64,000 bases of DNA from Manis javanica. Lineage: Eukaryota > Chordata > Mammalia > Pholidota > Manidae. Within the stretch, counting starts at the first letter, position 1. The number at the start of each line of letters is the position of its first letter. The position numbers were made by a program, and so were the translations under genes. Shown here piece after piece: positions 1 through 12,821 of this stretch. Below the pieces are notes generated by a model that did not search any database, was not told the origin of the DNA, and saw nothing but the letters and a program-made list of their open reading frames with translations. Location: assembly GCF_040802235.1 (NCBI RefSeq), contig NC_133157.1, positions 24,569,501-24,633,500 on the forward strand, in the 5' to 3' direction.

Positions 1-254
1 GTGTACCCCTGCTCCCCACGCCACCAGTTTTCTGCCTTCGGCAACCCATGAATGATCCTTTGCAGAGAGGAGGCTCTGGCAGGACCAGGTGAAGACAGTG
101 TGTTCCACGACAGACATGTCGCCATGCTGGAGGTCCCTGTGGGACAGCCACATGGACATGGTCAAGAGGCTCCGGGGCCTCCACCGGCTTGGGGCACTAA
201 GGGAGCTCTGGGCAGGCCATGTGATCTGCACAGAGGTAGGGACTGAAGCCATCA

Positions 255-560
255 GATGGATGAGGTCACCCAGGGTGAAGAAAGTGGTAAAAGAAGGTGG
301 TCGAGCCTAAGTCCTGGGGACAGGGAGATTAAAGGCATAGAAGAGGGCAGAGAAGCCAATCAGAGGCCAGGAAGAAGTGGCCAGGATGGTGGGAAGAAAA
401 CCCACCAGGGAGAAGAGATATTATGGAGAGAGTTTCATGAAGGAGTGGTTGCCACTGAGAGGCTGATTGAGGCGAGTGCCTGAAGGTGGCGCCTGGATTT
501 ACGCAATGAAGGGAGGCTGTCAGTGACAGAGGCTGGTGCAGTACCAATGTGGTGAGGACA
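255..560 (-). mobile_element. L2 (CR1-like LINE) fragment, antisense
   Basis: The plus strand shows the reverse of the L2 reverse-transcriptase region: gatgaggtcacccagggtga, then tttcatgaaggagtggttgc followed by a match to the 'gctgagaggtcaag...gaggactg' segment. Old and diverged. Confidence 0.6.
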
Positions 561-984
561 GAAGCTGAGGACAGAAGATGGAGACCTTGACAACTGGGAG
601 GCAGCAACGGGAAAGAGGTACTGCCTAGATCGGCTGAACAAGAACCTGCAGCCGTGGCGCCTGAGAACCTGGTTCAGAAAAGCTCCCTCAGTGAGGCTTC
701 CACAGAGCTGGAGGTGTGGCATGGATACGGGGCTCAGCACCAGAAATCAGGGGTCTGTCAGGCGGCAGCCCATGCGAGCAGGAGACCACGTGTGGGATCT
801 GGGCTTGACTCAGTCTACCACTGTTGCTATCTCTGTGACCAGGCATGGCCTTACCTGCTTCTGTTCCAGCCTTGTCGTTCGTAAGATAAAGAGTAAGAAC
901 CACGTCACGGTAATTGTGAGGTCCTGGTAAGAAAATGCACACCAAGTGTTTGTCTTATTAAAAGCACTCATTGTTGCTATTATT

Positions 985-1160
985 AATGTTGCTGGTAGCT
1001 GCATGACCTTGGGCGAGTTTCACGGCTTTGCTGGACTCTCATCTCCTCATTTGTAAAGCAGAAGTAGAGTGGTTTCTTACTCAGCAGGTATTGGAGGATC
1101 CGTGTGACTGTGCCTGGAGGAGCCCCTGATACAGGGCTGGTGCTCAGTGAATATTGATTT
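985..1160 (+). repeat. MIR SINE
   Basis: MIR core in sense: gcatgaccttgggcgagttt, ctcctcatttgtaaagcaga, then tgctcagtgaatattgattt at the 3' end. Confidence 0.75.
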
Positions 1161-1829
1161 TGTGCGTAGGCTAGTGCAGGATGTTGCCCTTGGAAGTGGT
1201 CGCTGGTTAGGAAGGCTGTCTTCAGGGCCAGTCCAATCTCCCCTTGCAGGGTTCATGATTGTGTGGGTTCCTGGGATTTCTGCAGCTCCCCCTCCCTCCT
1301 CCCCTAACTGGGGCTGGTGGTTCTGGTTCTAGGCTCTGCAGAAGCAGTGATCGGGCTGGGGAAATCTGTGGCCCAGTTACCAATTCTCAGCCTGGGGCTC
1401 TATAAAGTGGCTGTTATGCCTTCTAGAATACAGCATAGAATGCAGGGTAACCTTTGGTGTCATGGGAGTCAAGCATGTCCTAAACCTTTGGGAAATATGG
1501 AGGAAAAGACAGAGCTGAGGTTAACACTGGCAGGAAAGAACTGGTCAAATGCCCAAGACCTGCCTCTTGGCTTTCGCCCAGCCAGAGCCTTAGAGCCACT
1601 GTAGAAAGTGAACAACTTCACAGCTTTCTCACCAGGGCCCAGTCTCAGAGAGACGTTGGGGACAGAGGGAGGGAGGGACAGCAGGATGGTGTAGGGGCCT
1701 GCTCGCTGCTTTCTGCTGCTCTGGTGACACACAGTCCCCCAGCCACCATTCTTGTGCCATATCTGCTGTTCTGCTTAGGGTGGAAGTCAGCAGGTTTGGC
1801 CTTTCTGGGATCTGAGCCACAGATGAGAA

Positions 1830-2010
1830 AATATGACAATGAGCAGCATTCACTCAGCACTTTATATTTTACGAAGCTGGGTCATTGGTTCCCTACTGAG
1901 CAGAAGGCCCAGCAAGGATGACTGTCCCCACTTTACAGACAAGGAAAAGACCTACTCAAGCCTGTGTGACAGGGTCCGGGTTCAAGTCTAAGAACATCTG
2001 GCTCTGCTGT
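1830..2010 (-). repeat. MIR SINE, antisense
   Basis: Reverse-orientation MIR landmarks: cactttacagacaaggaaaa, a tRNA-related gggttcaagtcta segment at the 3' side. Confidence 0.5.
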
Positions 2011-2172
2011 AAATGGTAGCCCTGGACTGAGATGCAGACAGCTGGCTTCTTTTCATGATGTGCACACCACCTTGCTCTGTGGCCTCAGACAGTCTCTTAA
2101 CTGCTCTGGGCTTGCGTGAGCAACTCTGACAAACACAAGGCTTAGAACAGAAAATCCGAAAGATCCCTTCCA
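2011..2172 (+). repeat. MIR-like SINE remnant
   Basis: Weak sense MIR similarity around gtggcctcagacagtctctt aactgctctgg; abuts the preceding antisense copy. Confidence 0.4.
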
Positions 2173-3769
2173 ACGGACTAGCTGGCTGTCTCAATGTTGG
2201 GGGCCCCCTGAGCCACCAGTGAGCCTGGGCTAACTTTGGAAGGGTTAGTTGCAGTCCTGGGCCCTAGACTCCACCCAGAACCCCAGGGAAATATACCTGG
2301 CCAGAGATCGCTTTACTCCCCCCACCAAGGCCCTGCTGAACCTTCTATGAAAAAAGGAATCTAATGTAGAGCAGGAACGCCACAGATACGGCTGGTCCCC
2401 AGCAGGGCAGAGCAGGCCTCCTCACAGGTTCCCTGCCTCCAGGCCCACCCACTCTCCTACGCAGTACTCCCTGGGCCCTCTCTGCCCTTCTGTAGCATCT
2501 ACAGAAGGTTTTAGATTAAATAGACCTCCCTTATCCTGCTGATTAGCTTGTGTGTCCCCAGGGACTGAACCAGAATGGGAGCTCAGCAGGAGCTTAGCGC
2601 CGTTTGTAGGATGAATTAGAAACAGACTTACTCATTTCCTCATGGCTTTTATACCCATGAGTACTCTGCTGAGTGGGGTTGTCATTTCCCAGAGGGACCT
2701 GCTTTTATCCCCTAGGCATCATTTTTCCCTTGGGAGGCTGTCTTTGGTTCCTACAGTTAACAGTCACAGAAAGCTCAAAAGAAGCTTTTTTTAAAAGGAG
2801 AAGAAAAAAAGCCCTCCCATCCTGTAGGTCATCCATGTGGAGCTCTTGGCTGGGTGGAAAGACAGAGGGTCACTCAGACTGGCCCTCTGCTCTCTGGAAG
2901 ACAGCATCTGACCTTCTGGGGCCCTCGGGGGGCTCTCTAGCTCCACGAAGCAAAAGGAAGGCCGCACTTCTCCAGGGTCGGTGCCTTGGCCTGGAGACCG
3001 CTTCTTTCAGTTTCTTTGGTTCCTTTGACCTTTAGGCTCAGTGTGCAGATTAAGAAAAGCGGCCTAAGGAACAAAGTCTCTCCAGCCACCACACAGAATA
3101 TTCTGGAATTAGGCCTCTGCTGTCAGTTTTATTTGGTGATCCCAGCTGGATCCCCAAATCATACCTGTAATTTGGTACACTCCATGTATTACAGTTTGTC
3201 AGAGAAATCCTATAATTACTTTTTAAGTGACAAAGTTTTAAGGAATAGCTAAATAAATGTAGCTAAATTTAGAGCACTGTCTCTTTACAACTGAATGTGG
3301 CAGGAGGTAGAGATGTGATCAGTGGCTGGTAGAAGAAGAATTTTGTTACTATCCAAAAGGTGGCAGCAAAAATTACCTCAATTAACTTAACAAGAAGCCT
3401 GTCCTCCTCTGCCAGCCCACGAAGGAGCCCTGGCACAGACCTTTTCCCTTTTCTGCCAAAATGCTGTGCCTTCCTTACTAAGCTGTCCCTGGCCCCGTCT
3501 GCTGCTCCCATCTGAAGCTGAGGCCTGTGCCCCAGTCACGTCCTGCCTTCTGCCTGAGAGCCTCCAGCTCAGGGTTCCAGAAGGAGCAGGGTCAGGAGTT
3601 CACGCCTCAAAGACATCTCAGCACAGATCATTGCTTAACAGGGAGGCCAAAGAGGAAAGACAAGGGCCTGTTTCTGCCCTCTTCAAACTCCATGGAAAAT
3701 GGGAGAGATTGTCTACAAACCCCAAAACGTAAAGTCTTGGGAGAAACTTGACTTACATACCTATCTATT

Positions 3770-4240
3770 CACCCATGCTTTTGGAGAATCTACTATGTGC
3801 TAAATGTTGGTGAATGACTTAGGTGAATGAATGGGTTGGTGAAGCACTGATTCAGCTTTTGCTCTGTGCTGCATACCCTCCCAGGTCTGGGCTTAGCGCA
3901 GTGAACAAAGAGGCCCTTCCTGTCTGCAGGTAACTCACATTCCAGCCTGGGAAGGCAGTCAGCAGGGTGAATGGGGAAAACGTGCGCTTGGTTGGATAGC
4001 AGCAGTGCTAAGGAGAAAGATTAAGTGGGATAAGAGAGATAAGGAGTGGCAAGGAGGCTGTCACAGTTTTAGAGGACAGCCAGAGACGGCCTCACTGAGG
4101 AGGCCACGACTGAAGCAGGGCCTGAGGGAGGACAGGAAGCAGCCCTGACGCTGTGGGGTGGACGCACATTCCAGGCAGAGGGGATAGCAAGTGAGAAGAC
4201 GGAGAAGTGTCAAGTGGGCCGCTGGAGGCCCCCTGAATAT
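3770..4240 (-). mobile_element. L2 3' end, antisense
   Basis: Clear L2 3' landmarks read in reverse: tctactatgtgctaaatg, cagtgaacaaagaggccctt, ggcctcactgaggaggccac, cattccaggcagaggggata, gcaagtg. Confidence 0.8.
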
Positions 4241-4318
4241 GTTGCGTCTCTGTTAAAGAGGGTCAGGAGGTATTGCTGTTTAAGAAAAATTGCTATTGAA
4301 GTTCACTGTAGTTTAGGC

Positions 4319-4646
4319 CAGGAATCAGCCAGCTGTGTGTTTTTTTACAGCCTGTGAGCTAAGAATAATTTTAATGTTTTTAAATGGTTGCAGTAAAAAA
4401 AATCAAAAGGAGAATATTTTGTGGCACTATAAATGTGCCATAAATAGTAAAAACAATATAAAACTCACATTCTGAAGTCCATAATTCAAGTTTTACTGGA
4501 ACACAGCCACCACCATCCATTTACGTATTTGTCTATCACTGCTTTTGCATATCATGGCAGTGCCAAACAGCGGCAAGAATGTATGGACCAAAAAGCCTAA
4601 AATATTGCCTGCCTTGCCCTTTACAGAAAGCACTGACCAACTCCTG
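4319..4646. mobile_element. Non-autonomous hAT (MER1/Charlie-type) transposon with target-site duplication
   Basis: Terminal inverted repeats caggaatcagccag / ctgaccaactcctg flank an interior with the family hallmarks gttttactggaacacagcca and tgccctttacagaaagcac. The 8-bp duplications gtttaggc (4311-4318) and gtctaggc (4647-4654) match 7 of 8. The exact subfamily name is uncertain. Confidence 0.8.
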
Positions 4647-4654
4647 GTCTAGGC

Positions 4655-4890
4655 AGTTCAGCAGAGTGGCTAAACCCTGCCTGCAGGGTCAGGAGCTCCT
4701 GCTGCCAGGCCTGGGGCCACCATTTGGTGGCTGCGTAACTTTGGGCAAATGGTCTACCCACTTAGAAACGACTTCCTCATTTTCAGGATGGGGACCAAGT
4801 ACTAACCTCTTAGCACAGTAATGAGAACTGTATGAAATAAAGAATAAGAAGCCCAGAGCAAGCGTTCAATATTCATGACCATTACAGTGA
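4655..4890 (+). repeat. MIR SINE
   Basis: Sense MIR: ggctgcgtaactttgggcaa, cttcctcattttcaggatgg, then gagcaagcgttcaatattca. Confidence 0.7.
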
Positions 4891-4894
4891 TTTC

Positions 4895-5255
4895 ATGTAG
4901 TGAGGTGTGATGTTATGTGTGCCCCCAAATCATACATCCCACCCCTAGCCCCTGATGGGCTGGTATTTGTAGGTGGAGCCTTTGGGAAGTAATTAGGATT
5001 AGAGAGGTCATGAGGGTGGGGGCCTCCTGGTGGGATTAGGGTCCTAATAAGGAAAGCCACCAGAGAGGTTGCTCAGCCACCCTGTGAGGACACAGCAATA
5101 GGCTGGCCAGGAGGAGAGTGCTCACCAGAGCCTGACCTTGCCGGCACCTTGATCTTGGACTTCCCAGCCTCCAGAACTGTGAGGAATAGATACCTGTGGC
5201 TGAAGCCACCCAGTCTATCCTGTTATTTTATGGCAGCCTAAGCCAACTAAGACAA
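4895..5255 (+). mobile_element. ERVL-MaLR-type solo LTR
   Basis: Near full-length LTR: ttatgtgtgcccccaaatca, gtggagcctttgggaagtaa, ggtcatgagggtgggggcct, gacttcccagcctccagaac, tgtgaggaata, ending gccaactaagaca. No internal retroviral sequence is seen. Confidence 0.8.
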
Positions 5256-5809
5256 GGGAGAGCAACTGTCTGCACGCAGGGGAGCCAGAGACGTGGTCAC
5301 TGAGCTGACTTGTCAAGGTTGGATGGAACTTCCCCAGTGTGGAGGAAGGCGAGAGCTGTCTTGGCAGAAGAGCAACATATGCAAAAGTAATGGTGACCTG
5401 AAGGAGCATCGTGAGCTTGGATTCTCTTGATCTCTGGTGTTAGATGATTCCTGTCACTTGCAGAGATGGTCCCTGTCACTCGAACACAGACTGTTCAGTG
5501 ATGGAGGTGGGAGAAGTGGGTAGGGTTTGGATCTGAGGCTGGAGGGGCATGTTTGCAAGGGGCCTTGTATCCCCTTCTCAGAGTGGGCTAATTATGTTAT
5601 GTTTTTCCCATGTTGAATTGTTCCTCTCTCCATCCCTGACACCATCTTAGAACAGGGGGTGAAAAGCCGGCTAACAAGAATACCTTCTACTGGTTCTTCC
5701 ATGACCATAGATCACTGGGCAGTTCTTCAGACACTGCTCTGTGACTTGCAGCCTGCCGATCACAGGGGTAATCAGTGGTGATGAGAAAGACATAGCCCCT
5801 GACATCAGG

Positions 5810-6330
5810 GAGTGATGAGGCTATGAGCAATAAGGATTTTTTTTTTAAGGAAGAGGAGGGCATACAAGGTGCTAAGAAAAGAAGTAAAATCCAATGTGAT
5901 ATGGTCAGTTAGAACTTCCTAAGGACATCGGAAAATTTTTGAAAGGTTTTAAATATGAAAGTGATGTTATCTGGCTTGAGTTTTAAATAGATGGCTGTCA
6001 CTGACCTGGAGGGAGCACAAAGGGAAGAGGCTGTTGCTGTATTCCTTGGGAGAAGGAGAGGTCTCCCGGGCCAAGAAAGTGGCCATGGGAATGAGGGAGT
6101 GGAGCCGCTGAGGAAGGAGGGAGTCACAGGGCTTAGTGGCTGGGTGCGGAGCATGAAGGAAAGGAGGGCATGTGGGCAGTGGCAGACATCTGCTTGTGCA
6201 TGCCACAGCATGGCTGGGATGCCAACAGGGAGTGGGAGACCGTGTGGTGATGGGTGTAAATTCCAGACTGCTGGTGTTGAGTTGGAGATACCTGTGGGAT
6301 GACGCAAGGGAGGGTGGGGCTGTCCTGAAG
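5810..6330 (-). mobile_element. L2 fragment, antisense
   Basis: Reverse-orientation L2: the segment around aggttttaaatatgaaagtg atgttatctgg and a later gttggagatacctgtgggat correspond to the expected L2 order. A long open frame on the minus strand (6704-5967) runs through it and is not a host gene. Confidence 0.6.
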
Positions 6331-7114
6331 TATTTGGCTCTCTCAGTCTGAAGTTCATGAGGGACATTGGGGCTGGAACTAGAAGTCAGAGAGGTATTAG
6401 TGAATGGATGGTAACTGACGCCCTGTGTTAAGCTGGGATGGCAGAAGGAAAGATTGTGTTTGCCGGTGGGCTGCCCCCCATCTGGCAGGATCTCACCCAG
6501 CCTGGGGATTAAATCCCGTGTAATATGTTGCCTTTTGAAAATAAACACACAGGCACATAAACAAACAAACAAATGCTTCAAATCCTGATGACTCAAGTGG
6601 CATGTGTCTGGCCCTGACTGTGCAGACAGTTTTACAGGAAGTTGCCAACACAATGAACCATCTGAAGCCTCTAATGAAGCAATTACAGTATGTGGAATGA
6701 ACAATCAATCATCTGTAAACTCAGTGGGGAGAATTTTACAGAGATCGAGGGTAGATAACAAGCTCCGCTGCCTGCCTCTACGTCAGAGAGTAACTCGATC
6801 CTTTATTGGCGGTGCAGCCTACATACTATGGGAAGTTCCCTGCCCCTTCCCATAACACACACACAGCAAAAAGGTCCTGTGCAGAGACTTCCACCACCCA
6901 GCAGTCAGCTCTCCACAGTGTTGTCCAGGAATCATGAAGGAAATTCATTGACATTTTGGAAAATTGTGGTTAATAAAGACATTTTGACCCCCACGAAATC
7001 TCTAGAGGTAATACATTTCAGTACTCCACTCATCCCATTTGACTCTTGAATCTAAAAAAGTTATGCTAAGGGAGATGTCCACTCTAGGGCAATGAATATA
7101 ATGTTGTTATTTCC

Positions 7115-7310
7115 ATTGCTTTGTGGTTTTGAGCATGTGTTGCCTCTAATTCTCACAGTAAGCCTGCAGAAGAGGTATTAGTAGGCTTCATTTTTAATGA
7201 GGAAAGAGACTGGAAGTTAAAGAATCTGTCCTGTGTCGCAGAGCTCAGATGTGGCATAGCTGGACTGATCCAGGTCTGTCCAACTCCAGAGCACCTGTAC
7301 CTCCCCACGG
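7115..7310 (-). repeat. MIR SINE, antisense
   Basis: taattctcacagtaagcctg, agaggtattagtag, catttttaatgaggaaagag and the terminal caggtctgtccaactccaga match reversed MIR. Confidence 0.65.
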
Positions 7311-7734
7311 CCTGCCACCTTCCCATCTATCTGAACACCTTGAGTTACATGCCCTCTGTTCAAGCCCATTCTCTTGATCTCTGGTGTTAGATGATTCTTA
7401 CTGAAATCACCACTGTCCTAGGTCTGCCTTCTAAGGCACTCACGAGAGACTTAGGAGGTTTGCAGAGGACAGCCATGCTCTCTTCGTTATTCTCTCCTCT
7501 GAAGGTAACACTCCTGGTATTTTCAACTTAATCCCTTGTGACATGGAAGGGCAGCCGCTGCTAGCCTCCTTCCTAACAGCCATTCCCTCTCTCTTCCAGC
7601 TTCTTGTTGGGAGTTCTCCTCCCCCTGTAGAAGCTGAAAGGGCCAGAAACTCACTCCCCTGGAAATGAACACAGTGGATTTTGGAGCGGTATTAGGGACT
7701 TGGATAGGGTGAGAGGGAAGTGTGATGGGAAGGA

Positions 7735-7905
7735 AACACCTGGATTCCTATCCTGACTTCCATGAGCTGCAGGAAAATGATTTAAACTGTCTGGGGCCTC
7801 AGTGTCTTCATCTTTAAGATGGGGATGCCCATACTTACCACAGGGAAGTTCTGAGAGCAGAATTGGATTTTATAAATACCCAGCATAGAGCTGGACATAG
7901 AGAAG
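7735..7905 (+). repeat. MIR SINE
   Basis: Sense MIR: ggggcctcagtgtcttcatc tttaagatgggg, ending atacccagcatagagctgg. Confidence 0.75.
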
Positions 7906-7914
7906 TTTTTGCTG

Positions 7915-7995
7915 TTTTACTATTTTTATTACTATTTTATTTATTTACTATTTTTATTACTATTATATTATTATATGTATTACTGTTACTAAAGA
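7915..7995. repeat. AT-rich imperfect (TATTTTTATTAC)n tract
   Basis: Interspersed copies of ctatttttattactatt; low-complexity expansion at the 3' tail of the preceding MIR. Confidence 0.7.
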
Positions 7996-8814
7996 TGAGG
8001 CTACTGTTCTTTGTTGAGTTTTATTTCCTTTCTGTGGTGTAAGGCATGAGGTTCAGGTAAAGGGGTGTTAACATCCTAATGTTACTGAATGTACAAAATG
8101 TTCCCTCATCAAAATGAAACCAACCAACCCCGAAGCAGGAACCATGTGTGCTTCCGTACATTCACTTTTCACGGGCTCTTCATCTGTCAGTGTCAGGGAA
8201 AAGCCGTACCCCAACCGCAGGTGCCAGCATTTGTCTCAGGAAGGGAATTCCCCTAATTTAGGAAGAATAAAGAGATAAATTCATTGTTTAGTCATTCTTT
8301 CAAGAAGCTTACAGTCACTGAAAGCCAAGGATATAGAGTTAAATTTTTTTAAAGTGTGTTTCCACAGGGTCAGTGTGGTGGGTAACAGGTATGATGTCTC
8401 TAGAGTATCTGCTGTAATGAAGGAAAAAGGTTGGGAGACTCTTGGAATGTGAATAGCTGGATATTCTGTGAAATAGAGGTTCTCAAACTTGTGCATGTTT
8501 AGAATCATCCAGACTATGCAGTAAAAATGCAATTGTGTCAAACACCTCAACATGCCTTTTTCTTTCAGGGTGTTGCACACTACCTTCTCTCTCTCTGGAG
8601 CACCCAGCCCTCCTTTAGGTAAGAAACTGAAACTCAAATGTGGTTTTATCTGAAAACCCTATGCAATTCCTGTATTAGTTGAGACTCTTTCAGTTGTGTA
8701 TATACTGGATACCAAAGCAAACTAGCTTAGACATAAGGGGATTTATTGGCCAAAGTAGCTGTAAGTCCCAGGGATCTTTTAGCTTATAATGCCACTGGGG
8801 ATTTCTCTCTACAT

Positions 8815-8990
8815 ACAATATATATATATATCCATCTATTTGTTCTCTTATTTTCTCCCCACACATATAAATAGGCACATACATATATCAGTTCTATAAA
8901 GAGATATATGTATGTATGCATATGCATATATACAAATATACATATACATCTGTATATTTGTATACATTTATATGTACATACATTCCTGTA
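8815..8990. repeat. TA/ATAC microsatellite-like region
   Basis: acaatatatatatatatcca followed by interrupted tatgtatgtatgcatatgca and acatatacatctgtatat runs over about 175 bp. Confidence 0.75.
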
Positions 8991-10604
8991 TATCAGTTCT
9001 GCTGTCCTCCAAAATTTTCTGATTACCCCCCCTTCTGGGAACATGGACAATTTGCCTTTCCTGGACCCCTTGTGATGGGGTGGGGGTCATCCCTAGTTCT
9101 GGCCAATGAGTTGTAAGCAGAAGTGGTATGTGTCGCTTCTGGGCCAGTACATTAAACCGGTAGTACATGACCATCCAGTCAGCCTTCTTGCCCAGCTATA
9201 GTGACAAACAGCATTTGAATTAGACACTTTTTGGTCAGCTTTGGTCACAAGCAAGGGGATTTGAGCAGAGTTCTCAGCTGACCCTCAGTGGACTGATAGT
9301 AGAACAAAACGTAAACCTTTGCTGTTAGTCCCCACGATTTGGAGGTTATTCCCACAGCAGAGCCTGGCCAGTCCTACAACAGTAGGCCTCCAGCAGTCCC
9401 GTTTGTATGGCCAGGTAGTTCATGGTCTTGGCGGAGAGAGCGGCCCTCTCTTTCTCAGCACTCTCAGAGCCAGTCTCATAGAGACCCTCTTTGACCCTCT
9501 TGTGGTCCTGTCCTGTCCTTTGTATCAATCACAGAGGACAGATGGCCAGGTTATGGTATTACAACTGGCCAGGTCTGAACCACATGGCTTCCTTCTGGAT
9601 GGCAGAGAAGCATTATGATTAATAGGAAGAACCTCAGTGGTGGGGAAGAGGCAGTCCTCAGAGGGAGGAGGCACAGATAATTCAACACAACAGGGACTAT
9701 GATCCCTGGACACAGCTGAGGGCCTTCCTTTTCTTCTTCTTCCTCCTTCCTTTTTTGCTTTGTTCCCTCCCCCTTCAGAGCTCTTTGTATACACCCCTGT
9801 TGCATTGTTCACTGTATTATATTTTTTTTCATGTCTGAGCCCTTTCACCACCTCCCATCCAAAACAGTGAATTTCCCAAGTTCAGAAACAATCTCAAGTC
9901 TTCCTTGGCATCCCCAGAATCCAACACAGGGTTTGGCTCTTTCATGGGAACTCAGGAATGGTGAAGTGGATAAGTGAATGAAAGAGGATGTTTAAGAGAA
10001 GTGAGGGCTAGTATGATGTAAATTTCATCTCTTCTGCAACTGGGAGATAAAACATCAAATAGTGCAGAGTATATTGACATAAAACCTTCCAGGAAAGGCC
10101 AGAAAAAATGTTTCATTCTTATTCTCCCCAGAATTCCCGGTAACAAATGCAACGAAACACCTGGGAATGAGAGACCTGCCACTGCCTCATCCATTTGATT
10201 TCAAAATAGAAACCCTAGGCAGAGTCCCTTGCCTGCAATTATCCAGGTGGAGCACTGACAAGTTATTATCAACAGCTTATCTTGAGGCTTCCACTGTCTC
10301 CAGAACCTGGAGAAAGGTATTCTTCCCTTTACTCCTCTGAGGCAGGACAGATGGCACTTACAGCCAACCTAGCACCTGGGAAATGTTTTTCATGAAACCA
10401 ATTAAGATGCGTTTCCTCCACTGTGTCCATCACTTGCACCTGTAGGACAACCAGTAGCCTCGCCAGGAGCACATTCCATCTGACTGCACCTTGTCGATGG
10501 GGGCATTTTGCTACAGTTTCAAAAAGTGTTGCAAAGGAGAAAAGTGAAAGCTCTATCTGAGCTGGACACTTCCTGGTACACTCACAGAGGTCCTGGCAAA
10601 TTCT

Positions 10605-10860
10605 TTCATCCAATTAACAATTTTTTTTCATTCAGTTAATAATTACTGTGAACCTACTATGTGCAAGCAGACATCAGAGGGAAAATAAAGATCAGTAAGA
10701 CTCTACCCTTGAGAAACTCCTAGTCCAGTGGGATGGGTAGATTAGTAAACAACTCATTAAAATTCATCATGAAAGTGGTTTAGATACTTTGAGGTCCAGA
10801 TGAACTGAGGAGGAAAGGATCACTAATTTTGAGGAAGGACCAGATAAAGCCTCAGTTTAG
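10605..10860 (-). mobile_element. L2 3' end, antisense
   Basis: gaacctactatgtgcaagca, gagaaactcctagtccagtg, then agtaaacaactcattaa, the usual order for reversed L2. Confidence 0.65.
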
Positions 10861-10884
10861 GGAGGCCATGTGTGTTAGGCCATA

Positions 10885-11085
10885 TTTATATCAAATAGTA
10901 CCTCACATTTTTATAGTGCAATTTTATTTTCAAAACATTTTCACATTTTTATCTTATATTCCCCCACTGCCTTCATGCAGAAATTACTCTTCTTCCCTGT
11001 GTATAGTTTAAGGGATTATGGCTTGGTTAAACTAAGAGATTTGTTCAAAATGACAAAAGAAAGGGGAGGGGGGAAGAGCAGAACT
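10885..11085 (-). repeat. MIR-like SINE, antisense
   Basis: cctcacatttttatagtgca, ttttcaaaacattttcacat and ttggttaaactaagagattt correspond to reversed MIR/MIR3; diverged. Confidence 0.5.
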
Positions 11086-12036
11086 CAAGACTAGGTTTTT
11101 TTATTTCAGAGTCCATTTTGAACTTATTCTGAACAGAACAGTGTTCCCAGCTGCAAGCACAAGTTAATAAAACAACACACCCATACTCACAAATCCCCCA
11201 ACACCCTCTGGTGCCAGGCTTGGGCTCTGTAGGCAGGAACACCACCCCGTCGCAGGCCCAGCACTGGCCTGGCGAAGGCACCGGGGTGGCCCATACCTTG
11301 CACACCTGAAACCACCACCATGCCTGCAGTGTCTCAGACTACTGCCCCCGTGCTTCTGGAAACTCAGTGGAGTTGCCCCGCCCATTGGCAGGTGGACGCT
11401 CGGTGATAGATGATGATCCCTGCTTCTCGGGTCCTTAACTTCTGGTGCTCTGCAGTTAGTGGCCTGCCAGGCCAGCTCCAGCAGGTGCCTAAAGGCGAGG
11501 AAGGCTGAGAGGCAAGGGCCTGGCATTTTTTGGCTTGTGGGACTTTGGTAATTTCCATATGAGAAAAACGTTTAGAAGCAACACTTAGCAACACTTCATA
11601 TTCCCTTTATCATTACCTGTCAGTAGTGCTTATTCCTGGCTTTAAAAATTATATTTATTCTGTGTGACTCAGTTTGTCACTCCCTGAAGGCCTTTTGAAC
11701 CCAGCATGAACAGGCAAAACCACTTCTAACTCCTGCATCGTGCAGTGTGAGCATGGCTTCATCATCACAGTCATTGCAGAAACAGTTCACTTAATTACCG
11801 ATCAAACCCATTCATTTAGGTGTGCGGTTAAACCCTCTTCCCTGGACACCCGGCCAATCCAGCTGTAGGATTGTTTAATCACTACGAGCCAGGAACTTTT
11901 GCTTCTGACAAGGGTCCTTACTACTCTGTGAAATGGAAAATGTCCTCCTCTGCTGACAGGAAGCAGGGTTGGCTCTGCTGTGAGAAGGGGCTACCTGGGA
12001 AGCAACACCTTGTGTCAGGTCATAGTTCTTTTAGGT

Positions 12037-12212
12037 CAGTGGTTCTCAAAGTGTGGGCTCCTGGACATCAGCAGTACCTGGCAATTGTTAGACGTGGAGA
12101 TAGTCGGACTACACCCTGGAACTACTGGGTCAGAAATTCTGGGGATGGAATGCAACCATCGATGTTTTAACAAGCCTTCTAGGTGATGCTGAAACATGCT
12201 TGGGAATCACTG
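12037..12212 (+). mobile_element. Non-autonomous hAT-Charlie (MER5/MER3-like) transposon
   Basis: Full length by its ends: cagtggttctcaaagtgtgg at the left and tgcttgggaatcactg at the right, with agaaattctggggatgga and gttttaacaagccttctagg inside. Flanking 8-mers ttttaggt and ctttagac are a decayed target duplication (5 of 8 identical, differences are transitions). Confidence 0.75.
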
Positions 12213-12424
12213 CTTTAGACTCAGGAGCTGCTTTTGACATGGGAACCAGGCTCTTGTTCCTTCATGGGCTCGTCTGTCTTTCAGTTTTCCTCAGTGGCTC
12301 TTGATGGGAACTGAGGGAACTTCATCTAGAGCATCAAGCCTGTCCCAGGACATCCTTCAGGTAGGTCCAGTCTTAAAGAGATGAGCCTCAAAGAAACCTC
12401 TGATGGTTGGGCACTTCAACAAAA

Positions 12425-12600
12425 TAGTTATGACTAACCCTTTCACTACTTAATATCAATTATTTCATTCTGCCCACATTACTACAGCCCTGGAAGGGAA
12501 ATTGTTTTCAAGATGAGGAAACAGACTCAGGAAACGTAATTTACTTGCCCGAGGTCACGCATCTAGGAATGGCAGAGCTGGGGGCCTCTCACTATGCCAA
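12425..12600 (-). repeat. MIR SINE, antisense
   Basis: ttgttttcaagatgaggaaa cagactc, acttgcccgaggtcacgcat and ggcagagctggggcctctc are reversed MIR landmarks. Confidence 0.75.
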
Positions 12601-12821
12601 GGATATGGACATGACTAGGGAAAATTCTCTCACCACTGGCCTCTAAGTATTATATCACAAATATCTCAACTAATCATCCTGCTTTGCCAAGGAAATGTGT
12701 TTCTCTGTGACTTGGTGAAATTCTTAAGAATTGAACTTCTCTTTTTTAAATCCAATTTCATACAAATCTTCCATCAGCTCTATGACATTGTAACAAAATG
12801 ATCCAACAGATGACTGTCAAA

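Noticed and set aside
2673-3035. 120-codon plus-strand frame in the flank
   Set aside because: No domain similarity, low-complexity basic stretch from an A-rich run, no splice context.
5967-6704. 245-codon open frame on the minus strand, the longest in the window
   Set aside because: It runs through L2-derived sequence and flanking unique DNA, has a Ser/Pro/Thr-rich low-complexity composition, no domain, and no splice or promoter context.
10885-11085. Possible lncRNA exon in AT-rich sequence
   Set aside because: Sequence is better explained as an antisense MIR-like repeat.
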